Shown here piece by piece: positions 27,001-37,389 of a stretch of DNA of 64,000 bases. Position numbers and translations under genes: made by a program. Source of the DNA: Hymenolepis diminuta (taxonomy: Eukaryota; Platyhelminthes; Cestoda; Cyclophyllidea; Hymenolepididae); contig CAADRB010000007.1 in the NCBI GenBank assembly GCA_900708905.1, forward strand, positions 356,146 through 420,145. Reading direction: 5' to 3'. Below the pieces are notes generated by a model, which was given only the letters and a program-made list of their open reading frames with translations, made no database searches and was not told the origin of the DNA. Numbering within the stretch: position 1 is the first letter of the stretch; every line of letters begins with the position of its first letter.

Positions 27001-29358
27001 TTGCTCTTCGTCTATAGATATTCGGCTTATATTGTTGTACTATTTAAGATAATTAACCCACATTATGTTTTTATCATTTTAGAGCTTGAACGGAAATTCA
27101 ACTGGTTATGCGGGAAGTCGCGGAAATGCCTTGGAAGTCTCAGGCAATCCAACAAGTCTTGACACTGGTTGTTATGCTGCCTGCATGAGCCTGTCGTCAA
27201 TTATCGATTCCGAAATTGACAAAGAGTCTTCTGGGTCGCTCAAATCTCGAGAGCTCGTTACCGCATTTTTTGAACGTCTCAGTGCTCTTACCCAGGTCGC
27301 TGATCCAAAGTCCGTCAACTTGAAGGCTGCTCTAATGAAGGTCTTTGAAGAACTTCTTCAGATGGTACCCCGAGGGGCTAAACTCAATTCACCGGCTGCT
27401 CCTTCAATTCCAGTTATCAGTGATGAGTATTCTAGCCCTGGAAGTGTGATTCGTGTGTGGGCTTACCGTCGAATGGCTGATGCGGAAAGTTACTGGCTCT
27501 TCCGAAATGGAGTTTCAATATCCTGCGGTGCTATAGCTGCTATGGAAACGCTCTTCTCTATGACCCCACTCAACGCATCGGGTGTTATTCTAGATCCTCG
27601 AGTTGGTCGGGTGGAAACTCGGAGTATTCGATTTGATCTTCCTCCTACTCCTAACAATGCTCTAAACATTCCACAACTGCAACAGAGGAATGCGCCCTCT
27701 GCAGATCTTATTTCAAAATCATCCATTCAGTTGGCAAACTTCTTTAGCTCCTACTTTGCTCCCCTACGATCCCATACACCGCTATCTGCTGCTCCCGTTG
27801 CAGGAAGACCAACAACCGTTGCCCAACCCATTTCAATCTCCTCTCGCCCAGCCAGCTTGCGTTTGACACCCCAATTGGCTGGTTTTATCTGCCTCCCCGG
27901 TGTTCCTGCTACGATTGGTCCCTTCTCTGCGGCCATGACAATGTTGAATCAAGCTATTGGACAGAAAATTCAGAAGGTTGCGGCCTGTTTAAGAACCCTC
28001 CTTCGAGACGATTTCATTCTCTGGCATAGAGGAAGGCAAGCGGCTGTTCACGCGAGTCTGCTTGCAGATCTTCTTGCTATTGAAAATGATGAGGAGGCGC
28101 TTATGGCGTCAACGAGTGGATCTCCGATCAATGTTCCCGATTTGTCAAATGACGCTCTCATGCATTTAATTACCCTCTCTCTAGAATCATTCAGGCACAG
28201 AAATAAGGGTAAGGATGTGTGTTTCTTTTACCCGTTTTACTTTTTGAAGAACATAGGAAAACAACTAATTTTTAATCATGTGGACGCATCCAAATGGTAA
28301 AATGGAGTAAAGGGGAAGGTCGAGTAGAGGCAGTGAAAGAATCTTATTTATCTTGAATTTTGGAACTCACGCATTTTTTTAAACAAGTTGTGTAGTTTCC
28401 TGCGTCTTGCCAATTTTCTGAAGCTCAAATTTCAGGATTTAATTCCCTAGGTTTCTGAATGGGTCCATATCCGACTAGTTTAGTTTATTGTGTGGACGGT
28501 CAGGCCATCTCAATTTATCTGTTTCATATGATATCCATAAGTAGTAACCGAGATGTTTTATATTAAATTCAATGAAATTGATCTATTAAAGTTTTTCATT
28601 GATCCAAGTTAGGCAGGGGGCTATACGGCTGCCAATTTATTGTAAAGTGAAAAGTAGTGAAATTATAAGATTTTGGACCTAACGTCGAGTTATTTGGAAT
28701 GAGTCGTTATTTGTTGTTGCGAGGTTTCATTATACCTCTGGATATAACACTTAGTTGCCGCGACTCGAAAAGTGGAAGTCAGGGAAAAGATAACTTTCCA
28801 TCAAAAGGCAACGTCTTTACGGCTAATTGACAGGTAATATAAATGCCAATTAAAATGTGAAAAGGATTAAACGGATTCAGAAAATTTTCACTTATTGACC
28901 GAATAAAGAAATTTAGGCATTCGTCTGAACGTGGACCGATCATGGTATATTCACTCACTCAATCACCGTAATGCGTGTTCCTTACATGGTTCTTGTGCTA
29001 AGGTATTTTAATAGTAGTGATTAGCGGAGGCTGTGTAAAACTTCCTAACCGAATGTGATCAGTATTTATTGGGAATACGATAATCACACAAATAATCTGG
29101 TTCATTTCTATGTAAATGTGGGATTTAAAGCTTATAAAGATCAAATAATCGTTAGTCTACGGGAAGGCGAGCAAGGGGAACTTAAGTGTAACCACAGATA
29201 GGTGGGTGGTGAACCCGGTAATCAATATTCGTCTGTTCTCAATCATATTTTTTTTAGTGCTTTCGACAGGTGACAAAGTAGTGAATGAAATCATCAACGC
29301 CTCGTGTTCGTATGAAAATCTTGCCTGTATGGACCCCACTTGGCTCCCTTGGTACTAA
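1..29358 (+). CDS. TRRAP: TRRAP/Tra1 homologue, 5'-truncated by window edge, 36 exons
   Basis: TRRAP is the large pseudokinase scaffold that docks transcription activators onto SAGA and NuA4/TIP60 acetyltransferase complexes in the nucleus. Exons I resolve: 1-101, 933-1079, 1125-1304, 1373-1586, 1656-1837, 1905-2164, 2231-3234, 3309-3535, 6737-7034, 7111-7203, 7897-8799, 8867-9011, 9081-9345, 9883-9953, 10035-10131, 10210-10338, 11109-11450, 11523-11764, 11846-12045, 12119-12426, 12506-12811, 13859-14128, 14201-14611, 14683-15011, 15889-16158, 16234-16402, 16849-17229, 18236-18402, 20199-20322, 20438-20547, 20619-20813, 20891-21007, 22847-24982, 25333-25645, 27083-28208, 29258-29358. Phases agree throughout. 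Diagnostic stretches remembered from animal TRRAP include GLRTLELCVDN (from 933), MGYEEKEL, RALFF/EKALFF and the C-terminal CMDPTWLPWY before TAA. The N-terminal quarter lies left of the window. The 1304/1373 junction needs a GC donor or an alternative GT donor 15 nt earlier. Confidence 0.94.
102..932 (+). other. TRRAP intron, nothing recognised
   Basis: An 831-bp intron between the first two exons in the window. It starts GTGAGT and ends in a T-rich tract plus AG. I see no reading frame, repeat or structured element in it. Confidence 0.6.
3798..5147 (-). mobile_element. mariner-type (Tc1/mariner) element A, decayed, with assembly gap
   Basis: Terminal inverted repeats are visible: the left end reads GGGTGTGTAAGG from 3800, and the right end read on the minus strand gives GAGTGTGTAAGG from 5145. 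Further matches continue inward (ATTTxAGG). A TA lies just outside each end (3796-3797 and 5148-5149), as expected for Tc1/mariner target duplication. On the minus strand the left-hand part encodes a transposase C-terminal half with broken frames. It shows FPQGFRVNTDVYVETLQT, HYVF.QDSA, HVTPNLW and SPDLNPLDYY, the last containing the third catalytic Asp context. The right-hand part encodes an N-terminal piece, SAKAKYSTLEIARFLKVATSF. Bases 4434-4906 are N. In-frame stops and frameshifts make it a relic. It is inserted antisense to TRRAP in an intron. Confidence 0.85.
4434..4906. other. assembly gap (473 N)
   Basis: Run of N inside the mariner-type element. The open frames reported across it are artefacts. 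Confidence 0.99.
5241..5866 (-). mobile_element. mariner element B, internally deleted (MITE-like)
   Basis: The ends form an inverted repeat: TCAGATTGTAACAGAAG from 5241, and TCAGGTTGTAACAGAAG read on the minus strand from 5866, continuing into TTCTGTC on both sides. A TA precedes the left end (5239-5240); the right side has TG, so the second target duplication base is mutated or the boundary is off slightly. On the minus strand I can read decayed transposase fragments. The N-terminal piece near 5690-5560 contains FEFHRG and NEKTCRKWFSAGGFKRDD-like residues. The C-terminal piece near 5440-5290 ends NKNGDHVEH. The middle of the transposase is missing. The TIR differs from the neighbouring element A, so this is a separate family. 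Confidence 0.75.
6355..6475 (+). repeat. SINE-like repeat, copy 1
   Basis: Carries the core GATGCTCATCAGTGCATAT, then AATGGCCAATCGCACTGGT and ATCGGGCTAGTAA. The same core recurs in diverged form near 15200, 50720, 60985 and, on the other strand, 22165. Confidence 0.5.
15148..15335 (+). repeat. tRNA-derived SINE-like repeat, best copy
   Basis: Begins with GCCGGTGGCGTAGTGGTTT. Its TGGCGTAGTGG matches the Pol III box A consensus TRGCNNAGYNGG. This is followed by GGATGCTCACTGGTGTAT and GCGGAATGACCAACCGCATT, the family core, then a tail TTTCTTACTAGGGATTC. It lies in the TRRAP intron 15012-15888. Box B is not obvious in this copy. Confidence 0.55.
16958..17110 (+). repeat. GGT-rich low-complexity coding stretch
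   Basis: A (GGT)n run at about 16961-16990, extended by Gly/Ser/Ala codons, inside the TRRAP exon 16849-17229. It encodes GGGGGGVGGAGGG and a Ser/Gly tail. It stays in frame and separates two conserved FAT segments, so it is a tolerated insertion. Confidence 0.85.
17230..20198 (+). other. two TRRAP introns flanking one exon, nothing recognised
   Basis: Introns 17230-18235 and 18403-20198 flank the exon at 18236-18402. Short open frames occur in both but none has coding-like continuity or splice-compatible ends that improve the TRRAP model. I see no transposon hallmark. Confidence 0.6.
22105..22225 (-). repeat. SINE-like repeat, inverted copy
   Basis: Read on the minus strand this gives CTAGCACAATGGCCAACATG (box A-like), GTGAGATCGATGTC (box B-like), then GTGAATGACCAACCGCACTG, the family core. 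It lies in the TRRAP intron 21008-22846. Confidence 0.5.
25333..29358 (+). other. TRRAP: TRRAP PIKK-like pseudokinase and FATC tail
   Basis: Exons 34-36 carry the C-terminal kinase-like lobe and FATC tail. The segment SLRLTPQLAGF followed by GPFSAAMTML and TLLRDDFILWHR (27840-28030) corresponds to the TRRAP block FRLTPN...GPLTASM...VLRDEIIAWHK. The region carrying the catalytic motifs of active PIKKs shows no HxD or DFG-type triplet that I can find, as expected for this catalytically dead family. The short last exon (29258-29358) gives the FATC end, MDPTWLPWY, close to the MDPAWHPWL ending of vertebrate TRRAP. The last intron is 28209-29257. Confidence 0.88.
25646..27082 (+). other. TRRAP intron, nothing recognised
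   Basis: A 1.4-kb intron between two pseudokinase-region exons. It is AT-rich and unassigned. Other introns over 300 bp without recognised content are 7204-7896, 9346-9882, 10339-11108, 12812-13858, 16403-16848, 24983-25332 and 28209-29257. Confidence 0.6.
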
Positions 29359-29661
29359 ATATGTATTACTATTAATTTTGTATAGCTTTTTTATACATCC
29401 GATAATTGAAGTATAATGATATGTGAAATGCCAAATTATATGCTATTATTTAATTTTTCTTTCCTTGGCTATAATTAATTGATGTAAAGGTTAACAATTA
29501 CTTGCAAAGTCGTTCTAATGTGATTAATCTAATAATTCAATGCTTGATTGCGGTGTTAACTTATGGTAGTAATAATATTAAAATTCCAAATGACACAACA
29601 AGTTTTTTTTCAAACCTAACACAATGTCTTATCGTATTCGTATTATTACTATTATTATTAT

Positions 29662-29969
29662 TGTAGTAAAGTTATGTGGACCGGGCCCACATCGATCGAA
29701 CAGATGGAATAAGTCAAATCATCTATGCCGCTAGATTAGTACGGAGGTGACCAGAAAGCCTCCACATTTTATTGATAAAAGGTTATTTTCATATAAAAAA
29801 ACATTCTTCGTTAGACGTCAGTCATTCCTCAGCGTGATGATTGGCTTCTGTTCGGGTATCTATGTTCTAACGCACACAAGCACAGCTGGATCGTCTGTGG
29901 ATACTGTAGTCAAGATCTTACGCTCATTTCTGATTGTCAGGTGTTGATGGACATGTGCTGTCTATGACA
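29662..29969 (+). mobile_element. solo LTR, family A, copy 1
   Basis: A 308-bp copy of a repeat also found at 31748-32073 and 54131-54464. It begins TGTAGTAAAG and ends CTATGACA (TG...CA ends). It is flanked by an exact 5-bp direct repeat ATTAT (29657-29661 and 29970-29974). It shares the internal blocks GACGTCAGTCAT, GGTATCTATGT and TCTGTGGA with the other copies. It is the most diverged of the three and has no internal coding region. Confidence 0.8.
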
Positions 29970-31747
29970 ATTATTCAAGAAAAATAATCTATAAATGGGA
30001 ATAATTGTTTAATTATGAATTTGTAAGGAAATATTTTTGGTTATGTGAATTTAACTTATTGTTCCATCATCACATATTCAGATCAGGAGATAAAATAGAC
30101 AGCCCAGTTGAACCAAATTCTTTAGTTGGAAACGATTTGAAATTTGTTTTCAGAAAGTATCATGAACTTAGGATAAGGTCAGATCTAAGTTACTTTAGTC
30201 TGTTAATGGATTTATAATTGCGTAGACTTGTCCGAGATAAACCTACTATCTTATTGACGTTGATATTCTTAAGGCACTCCCTGACATCGATCAGGATCCT
30301 GTACCCTGTATCGTCGTCAGTCTTCTCAGCCATATTCCTTGAAAAAAATGAAATAAGTAGGATGGATAAATTTAGCATGCCGTCAAACGCACCGTACCAA
30401 ACCTGCTTCCTTCATATGATTAACCAATTACCCTAATTCACGCTTATTACGTTCAGGTCTGTTTTCTTTATAATTCATGCTCTTACCATTGAGTTGTTCG
30501 TTTATTTATCTTTGTTATATTAAGATTTGTCATGTCTCTAACAAGCCACATTTGCACCCTAGCATTTAGGAGTCTAACACCTCTCAGTTAGAAGGCATGC
30601 ATATGAATTCAAGTGAAAATATTTCGAAATTTAAATAATAGCTCTCTACCTGCCGTATATGCATACCAGTTCGATCTCGCGCCAAATTATGTGTGAAAAC
30701 CGATGGGATGCAAGTATTCACGTGCTTATTCTTAATCAAACAGATATTTGATAAAATTAGTAATTTCGATTAGTAAGCTGTTAGACATAGTATATTATTA
30801 AGCACCTGATGATCAGAAACGATAATACGATCATATTTAATTGGCCCCCGCCAGCCAATCACCACTATCAAGCCTTCTGCTAATCTTCGGACTGATTTTG
30901 TGATGTAAGTAGCCTAATTTATTCTCCTGTCTACATTAAGCCAACAGTTACATTGGATTGAGATTAATAATGAGGACTTATCCACAGTCGTCAGCATGAT
31001 TTCCATGCTGTATTAGTGCTAGGGCATCTGGTTCTGTTGCTATCCTATACCCGCCCGCTAGATTTCGCTAGTTTATTATTGACTCCGGCCCAAAGAATGA
31101 GGAAGGCAAGACAGCTGAGCAGTTACTCCAAAGTCGAACTATCTACTTTTTAACAAGGCTATCTATGGGAGAATATAATTAGTCACTGTGCCCACAAAGA
31201 AGGATTTGTCTAAGCTAACGGTCTAGATATTTTAGCCAGCATGTATTCGACAGGTACCGCTCCGGATGTATTGTAAATCCCATAAAAGAGGGTGAACTCT
31301 ACGGCTTTATGTTGACGGCTCATCATCAAAAGCAAATTACATTCCAGTTACTTGGGCTATTTATATTTACTTTTTATTTGTGATTCTAAATAAAGTTCTC
31401 TTAAAATAGTAAAGAACTCTATTCGAACTTTTTCAATTCAATCTATAAGTCAGTTACAATTTTTAAATTTTAGGTTAAGGGATTTTCTAATCATTCAACG
31501 TTTGTAATCTAAGGCGAGCACTCGACAGTTGCGAGCATGTAATATTTAATGAGGTACATAACTGTCCTATCATGATACAGGGATGTCATTTTCAGCTTGT
31601 TTAAACGCATATAACTAAGCAACGGTTAAGAAAGTTATCCAAGTGTTCTCTCGGATTAGTGTATGAACAGGCAAGTAAGCAACATCACCAATCTTTGTAA
31701 ATTCTCAGTGAGCTGCTGTCAAATATACACCAAAACTTGTACATAAC

Positions 31748-32073
31748 TGATATAACGTTGAGGTCTGCCACAACGATCGAATAGGTAGAATAAGTCAAGT
31801 CACTCACATCGTCAAATCAGTTCGGAGATGACAGACCAGCCACCCCCAATTTATTAATCAGTAAATTAGGTTTATATACAAAGCATTTCTTCGTTGGACG
31901 TCAGTCATGTCTCGTTGTCGGAGTTTCGGCATGATGATAGACACCCATTGGGGTATCTATGTACGAACACGCAAACACACAGCGAGATTGTCTGTGGACA
32001 CTGTAGTGGAGATCTTATCGCCAGTCGATCATTTCTAACCGCAGGTGAAAATAGACATCTGCTGGCTATAGAG
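31748..32073 (+). mobile_element. solo LTR, family A, copy 2
   Basis: A 326-bp copy starting TGATATAACG and ending GCTATAGAG. It is flanked by a 5-bp direct repeat ATAAC (31743-31747 and 32074-32078). It contains a TATA-like TTTATATAC near 31870 followed by GGACGTCAGTCATG. It is closest to copy 3 by eye. The orientation matches copies 1 and 3. Confidence 0.82.
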
Positions 32074-32941
32074 ATAACACTTTCTCATTTTCAATTATTT
32101 TACTTTGATTTTTAACGGAACTCTCTTTATTGAGTCGCCCTAATTTTTCAAAGTTAAATCTTTTTTAAACACTATGAAATTAATTTATTTATAGATTTTG
32201 ACAATAATAATAATTTGACTTAATTGCGTGTATCTATCTGGTACATAAAATAAAGAGGTCTACAAATCTCAATGATTACCTATAATGCATTTGAGGTTCA
32301 CATCCTTAGATTTGATTTCTCTTACAACTTTCAAAAAGCATGCTTAATTGTGAATGTCAAATTCATATTTTTCTTCATTATGTAATTCAAAGAATAGTCC
32401 TCACTTCTGAAAGATGACTAGAAACTTAATATATGGTAACAAAATTTGATTGATTGTTTGCTTGTCCTATTTATTCTTTACGAGTTTTTTTTATCTAACG
32501 ATAGTGAATGAAATTTAATTTTCGTAAATCCTTTACCTATTTTTTAAAATTATTGATGTTACACTCATCTTTGACCTCATGAGATGAAAGCAACTTATTG
32601 AAAAGCCATATTCTCTAATAATGACAAGATTAATGTAAAGAACATAATATAATTAAAAAGCTTAAATTAGCAAAACTGCTCTAAACAAATGAAAGAAATA
32701 TTTCAACACCATGCCGCAATGCAATGTATCTAGCCAACAAACTTTCATACTTCCAAATGGGCAAACACATAAAAAATAAAATAAAACATTTTTTAGAATC
32801 TTAGTCATTCATACGCCCAAAAATTAAGTCAATCAGACAAATTTACTTAAAATGATATTTACCATAATAATTAAATTTATATGAAGCATTGTTTGAGTAA
32901 GCTCTTATTACCTAGCGCTCCTCTTCTTGTAATAAGTTTTG

Positions 32942-35900
32942 ATGAATCCTTACGGTAATTTCTTCGGTGTTCCTCAACCGTATTATGGTGCGATTCCGCC
33001 AAATTACTCAACATATGTTCCTCCTAATTTAATGGGTTATACAGCTGTGCCTACAGTAGCCACAACTGTTACGGTTTCGCAGCCTTCTACGACCCAGACA
33101 TCGAAAACAGAGACTAATGCTACTGCTGTGGCACAGGTCATTGTTACCCAAGATAAGACGCCAGTTACAACAGTTTTTGTAGGAAATATTCCAGACAGAG
33201 CGCCAGATTCTGTCATCAAAGCGCTTTTAATGGTATGGTAGTATAATTTCACTATCACTTTTAGCGCTGTGGAAATATTTTGAGTTGGAAACGAGTACAA
33301 GGTGCCTCTGGAAATTATCAGGCTTTTGGTTTCTGCGAATACCAAAGTCCAGAGTCAACTCTAAGGTGTGTCCGGCTTTTAAATAATTTCGAAATCTTGG
33401 AAAAGAAATTGATGGTATGTCAGTTGGCTTACAGTCTAATTGTGTCTAGGTGAAAGTCGACGCTAAAACTGAGGAGCTTTTAAAAGAATATCAAAAAAAA
33501 AATAAGGGTGGTACTGACGATGAAAAGAAAATTGATGAGGAAGATCAAGATGATGAAGTTGTTAAAACGGCACTTCAAAATATCTTACAGGAAGCCATCG
33601 ATACATACCAACTTGGTCATGGTATGGTACTAATTTTATTATAACTTTTTCTTAGAATCCCCTAATAGGGCTGAGTATCTTGAGGGTCCTAGACATTTGG
33701 TAAATATATTTTTTTATTTAAACTCTTTAAAAGTTGTAAATGTACTATTCAATTATTGTTTACCTTTTTAGACTATTGATGACCTGGATATAGATGGAGA
33801 ACGTAAGGATTTAATCAATAAGGAAATTGAGACGTTTCGTCGACGAAACGAGGTAATTTCATAACTTTTGTGTCTCAAGCTTCAATTTTTCCTGTAACTT
33901 AAACTATCCTCTCTGTCGACGATTCAAGTGTATGATATAAAATGGGAAACGCTCTACGAGTATGTAAGCATTCGCTTTTACACTGTTTTACACATTTAAA
34001 ACAAAAGAGTATTAACCACAGAATCATGGATAAATGGTTGTGAGAGGTGCTAGGACAGTCGCTTGGTGATGATGAATAGTTCAACATTGGTGAGTATGTA
34101 TATATATTTTTGGGTCTAAGTATTAGTTTGATTATAATGACCTCGGTGCAGTGTCAGTCACACATGACCTTCTTTCAGACCTTCGTGAATTTCTCTCTTC
34201 AACCAAAAAGCCCACTTGTCGTTTTAATCAGGTTTCGGTGAGTTCAAAATCAATTCAATCATAATTGGGTATATTTTAACGGGACGATTTATACTCAGTA
34301 TACATCATTACTTTTGCCTTGCTTTCCTGCCTGTTAGACGGCTGTCTGTTGTCTCTTTTTGTGCCCCTTTTGGCTCTTTATTCATCCTATTACCCATTAA
34401 TGTAGAAAGAGACGCCGGCAGAGGATCGAAACAAACGAACACGAGATTTGGATTTCTACACTTCTCGCTATTCTTCATCTTCACGTACTGCGGCGACAAC
34501 ACGATCTGACCGGGATTCTGAACGCGGTGGCGGGAGTCGGTACTCCAGATCACGATCGCGTTCAAGGGAACCCTCAAAAAAGCGTCCACGCGGGGGTGTA
34601 ACTAGCTCTTCCCTCGTCTCCGATAAACACTATCGATCTAGCCGATCTGTTGATGAGGAAGAAGAGGCCATCAAAAAACGCCTTGAGAGAAAACTCAAAG
34701 AGAAGGAGGAGTCTTATCAAAGTGTAAGTTTGTCTACCGATCTAATATCATCGTTATTCAAGCATAATTTTAATGGTCTGTCTTCATTTACTGTAGCGTC
34801 TTCGACAATGGGAAGCCCGAGAACGCAAGAAGCAAGATGAGTATGAACACGACGCTGAGCGTGATAAGAAAAAGCAGGAGTATATGCAAACAGAAGCTAA
34901 AAGCCTGTTGGAATTCCTCACTGCTTACGATGATGAAATTGAAGATCCCAAGTATTACAAGTAAGTGGGAATTATGAAGGTCCTTTTTGATATTCTCTTT
35001 TTCGTTGAAGAGGTGTAACGAAGAAATTGTTGTCGTTACTTAGAAATCCATGTTTAAGTTATTTACATGCATGTCTAACACAGAGGTCATGAAATCGATG
35101 ATCATCGACGCACATGTAATATTTTTGGTAGCCAACTACACTAGTTAATTCTGATCGATGCGTAGTAGAATACGAGTTTCTCATTAGGGGATGCTCCATT
35201 ATACCCTCCCTCTTTCCAAGTCAAATGTTTTAAACACTAATTAATTAATTTGAAGGTCATTTGGCCGCTTTTTCTATAGATTAGGATTAATTAATGCAAA
35301 TACACAGAGTTGGTTCTGAAAAACTTAGTATTATGTATCCTGGTATGTAGTAGAACTAGTAGTACGGGAAGTTTGACGTCAGAAAGACATCTATTCAGTA
35401 TCGGACTAGTTTTAATTATGGAATTTGAATTTAATTTCCTAAGACCGTTTTGAAAAGTGTTCACTTGAATTGAGTAGAGTCTAAGTTATCCTAGAGCCGC
35501 TCTCACTAGAAACTCACATTCTGCCACTTGTTGAGCAGACTTAACTAGAGCGGGCTGGCCACCGTATATGCACTGATTTCGTGATTTTGCAGAAGTCTAA
35601 TCTGGGGAAACATCAATTCGCCTATTGGAGTCACATGTCGCTCGAAGTAACATCAAAACAAGGAAAAATTGTTGACTGGAGAAATCAGGAATGTGGAAAT
35701 GTGGTCACAATTAAGAGCCCACAAGCTAATTCGAGGCTCGGCACTTAACCTTAGTTGATTAACTTCATTGTGTTTGATCATAGAACGATCACTGGTTGGG
35801 CATTTTTGAGCTTCGAACTTGTGATATCTAATGTGGTAACTTTGAATCAGCATGAAAGAATTCTAAGGGAATGAGATCGGCAAGCGAGAGAATGCTTTAT

Positions 35901-37132
35901 TACTAACCCTCTTTTTGATCTACTGATATCTGTGTTTCGGAAAGAGTTCATTCTTGTGTCTTGTAGTCGCATTAATAATGGTTTTGTTGCTTTTTTCTCC
36001 AGGGGAAGTGCACTTCAGCGTCGACTGACGGATCGTGAAGTTGAGGAAACGGCTGACGAAAGAGACTGTCAGAAGGAGCACGAACAATTAGAAGCCACTC
36101 GTAAGAAGCTACTTGAGGAAGGGAATCCAGAGGTCGAGACAATTATTCTCCAAATGGAACAAGCAATGCAGGAGCATCTTCAGAAACGCCTCAATCTCGA
36201 CGCGAAATCTCCCAAATCTTCCTCCTCCGTTTCAAGAGATGTTTCTCCTGAGTCCCACTCAATCGATATACCCAAAGTTAGTTCTAGTGGATTTAGACCT
36301 GTTTCTCCAGAAAGTGAGTCTGGAATTGCTGAGAGTGCTTCTGTGAAGGAAACCAATAAAGGCGATTTACCGCGAAAGGACTCTAGCACTTTCCTCTTCT
36401 CGATGTCTTCAAGTAAATTTACTTATAAGTTTATCAGTAACAGTTATTTTTCGCCATACATTTAACCCCTTGGTCTCTGTTTCAGAGACGAACGACAATG
36501 TTATCAAACCAGCAGCGGCGTTTGATGATGATGAAGTCGAGGCGAAGTCTAAACGTCCAGCTTTGAGTTTTGTTCCCCCATCCGCTTCAGAAAAGACTAC
36601 CGCTTCACGTTCTAATTCTTCTAACTATCCGGATCTCAAAGCGGTAGCTAACTTGTCTGTTGCAGAAAAGAAGGCGATTATAAAGCAAATTATTGAGAGA
36701 ATTCCAACCAACATGGAGGAGTTGTTTACCTATCCCATCGACTGGAGAGCTGTTGATGCGGTAAATGCACGTCTACTTAGTTGTTTCGTTGTCTAGGTTA
36801 CTCTTCTACTTTTTGTGCTTCAAATAGGACCTTGTGGATGAAAGAATTAAACCCTGGGTTGATAAGAAAATTGTTGAATATCTCGGTGAACCTGAGGCAA
36901 CTTTATCCAAGTTCATTTGCGAACAATTGCTGGAACATAAGCCACCAGCTAAAATGCTCTCTGATATTGCTCTGGTAAGGGCATCTTTACTCTGTTTCTC
37001 TTTTTTGCGAATCCTGTGCTAATTTTGCTTTTATTTCAGGTTTTAGAGGAAGAGGCTGAAGTTTTTGTGGCTAAAATGTGGCGTCTTTTAATCTATGCGA
37101 TTGCCGAAAAGAATCTTGGTCTCAGTATGTAA
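32942..37132 (+). CDS. RBM25: RBM25-like splicing factor (RRM + PWI)
   Basis: RBM25 is a nuclear RNA-binding regulator of splice-site choice. The 12 exons are 32942-33232, 33265-33414, 33450-33621, 33656-33699, 33772-33852, 34127-34237, 34406-34723, 34797-34960, 36003-36412, 36486-36760, 36828-36974, 37040-37132, giving 751 codons with all phases consistent. An RRM spans residues about 76-155, with RNP2 VFVGNI (78-83) and RNP1-like AFGFCEY (117-123). WKRVQGASG is near-identical to human RBM25. An RS/RE-type region (SRSRSRSREPSKKRPR) is in exon 7. A charged helical part with PKYYKGSALQRRL follows. A C-terminal PWI domain holds the family block WRAVDA...RIKPWVDKKIVEYLGE and ends EVFVAKMWRLLIYAIAEKNLGL. 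I chose the ATG at 32942 as the first in frame. The RE/RD tract is much shorter than in vertebrates. The first two introns are only 32 and 35 bp. Confidence 0.94.
34961..36002 (+). other. RBM25 long intron with SINE-like fragment
   Basis: A 1042-bp intron, far longer than the other RBM25 introns. Around 35150-35225, GTAGAATACGAGTTTCTCAT followed by TAGGGGATGCTCC resembles the tail of the SINE-like family seen at 61020-61060. The rest is unassigned. Confidence 0.45.
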
Positions 37133-37166
37133 TTTTTTATTGCTAATGGAGCGCGTTTTGTACAAA

Positions 37167-37179
37167 AATAAATAATAAA
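37167..37179 (+). terminator. RBM25 polyadenylation signals
   Basis: Two AATAAA hexamers (37167-37172 and 37174-37179), about 35 nt after the RBM25 stop codon. This implies a very short 3' UTR. Confidence 0.7.
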
Positions 37180-37370
37180 TTTAAGCAATCGTTTTTTTTC
37201 ACTCCTCTGCTCGCTATCTCTTTCATAGTTAATAGTGTGCACAAATACCATTTCTCTACCTATCTACGGGTATGGCACTTGTGTTTTTCTTTCGTTGTTG
37301 TGCTGTGATTGGGTGCGTTAGAAAACGCGCAGTTAATGTAAGGCCTCTATGTGAGTATGTTTTCATTTTT

Positions 37371-37372
37371 AG
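37371..37372 (+). promoter_or_regulatory. possible spliced-leader trans-splice acceptor for the ABHD13 gene
   Basis: A pyrimidine tract TTTTCATTTTT is followed by AG at 37371-37372, just before the ATG at 37390. The only nearby upstream GT donor-like sequence (GTGAGT at 37351) would make a 22-bp intron, too short for cis-splicing. Flatworms are known to add a spliced leader at such acceptors. This is an inference. Confidence 0.35.
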
Positions 37373-37389
37373 TGCTAAAGGTGGCATAT

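Larger units (their letters stand above)
29359..32941. other. TRRAP-RBM25 intergenic region
   Basis: A 3.6-kb AT-rich spacer. It contains an ATT microsatellite at about 29641-29661 and two solo LTRs (29662-29969, 31748-32073). No other gene-like frame is convincing. The last 250 bp before RBM25 are strongly AT-rich and presumably include its promoter, but no motif is clear. Confidence 0.65.

Noticed and set aside
29662..32073. The first two family-A LTRs as the two ends of one retrotransposon
   Set aside because: They are in the same orientation and 1.8 kb apart, but each has its own complete 5-bp duplication (ATTAT, ATAAC), which means two separate insertions.
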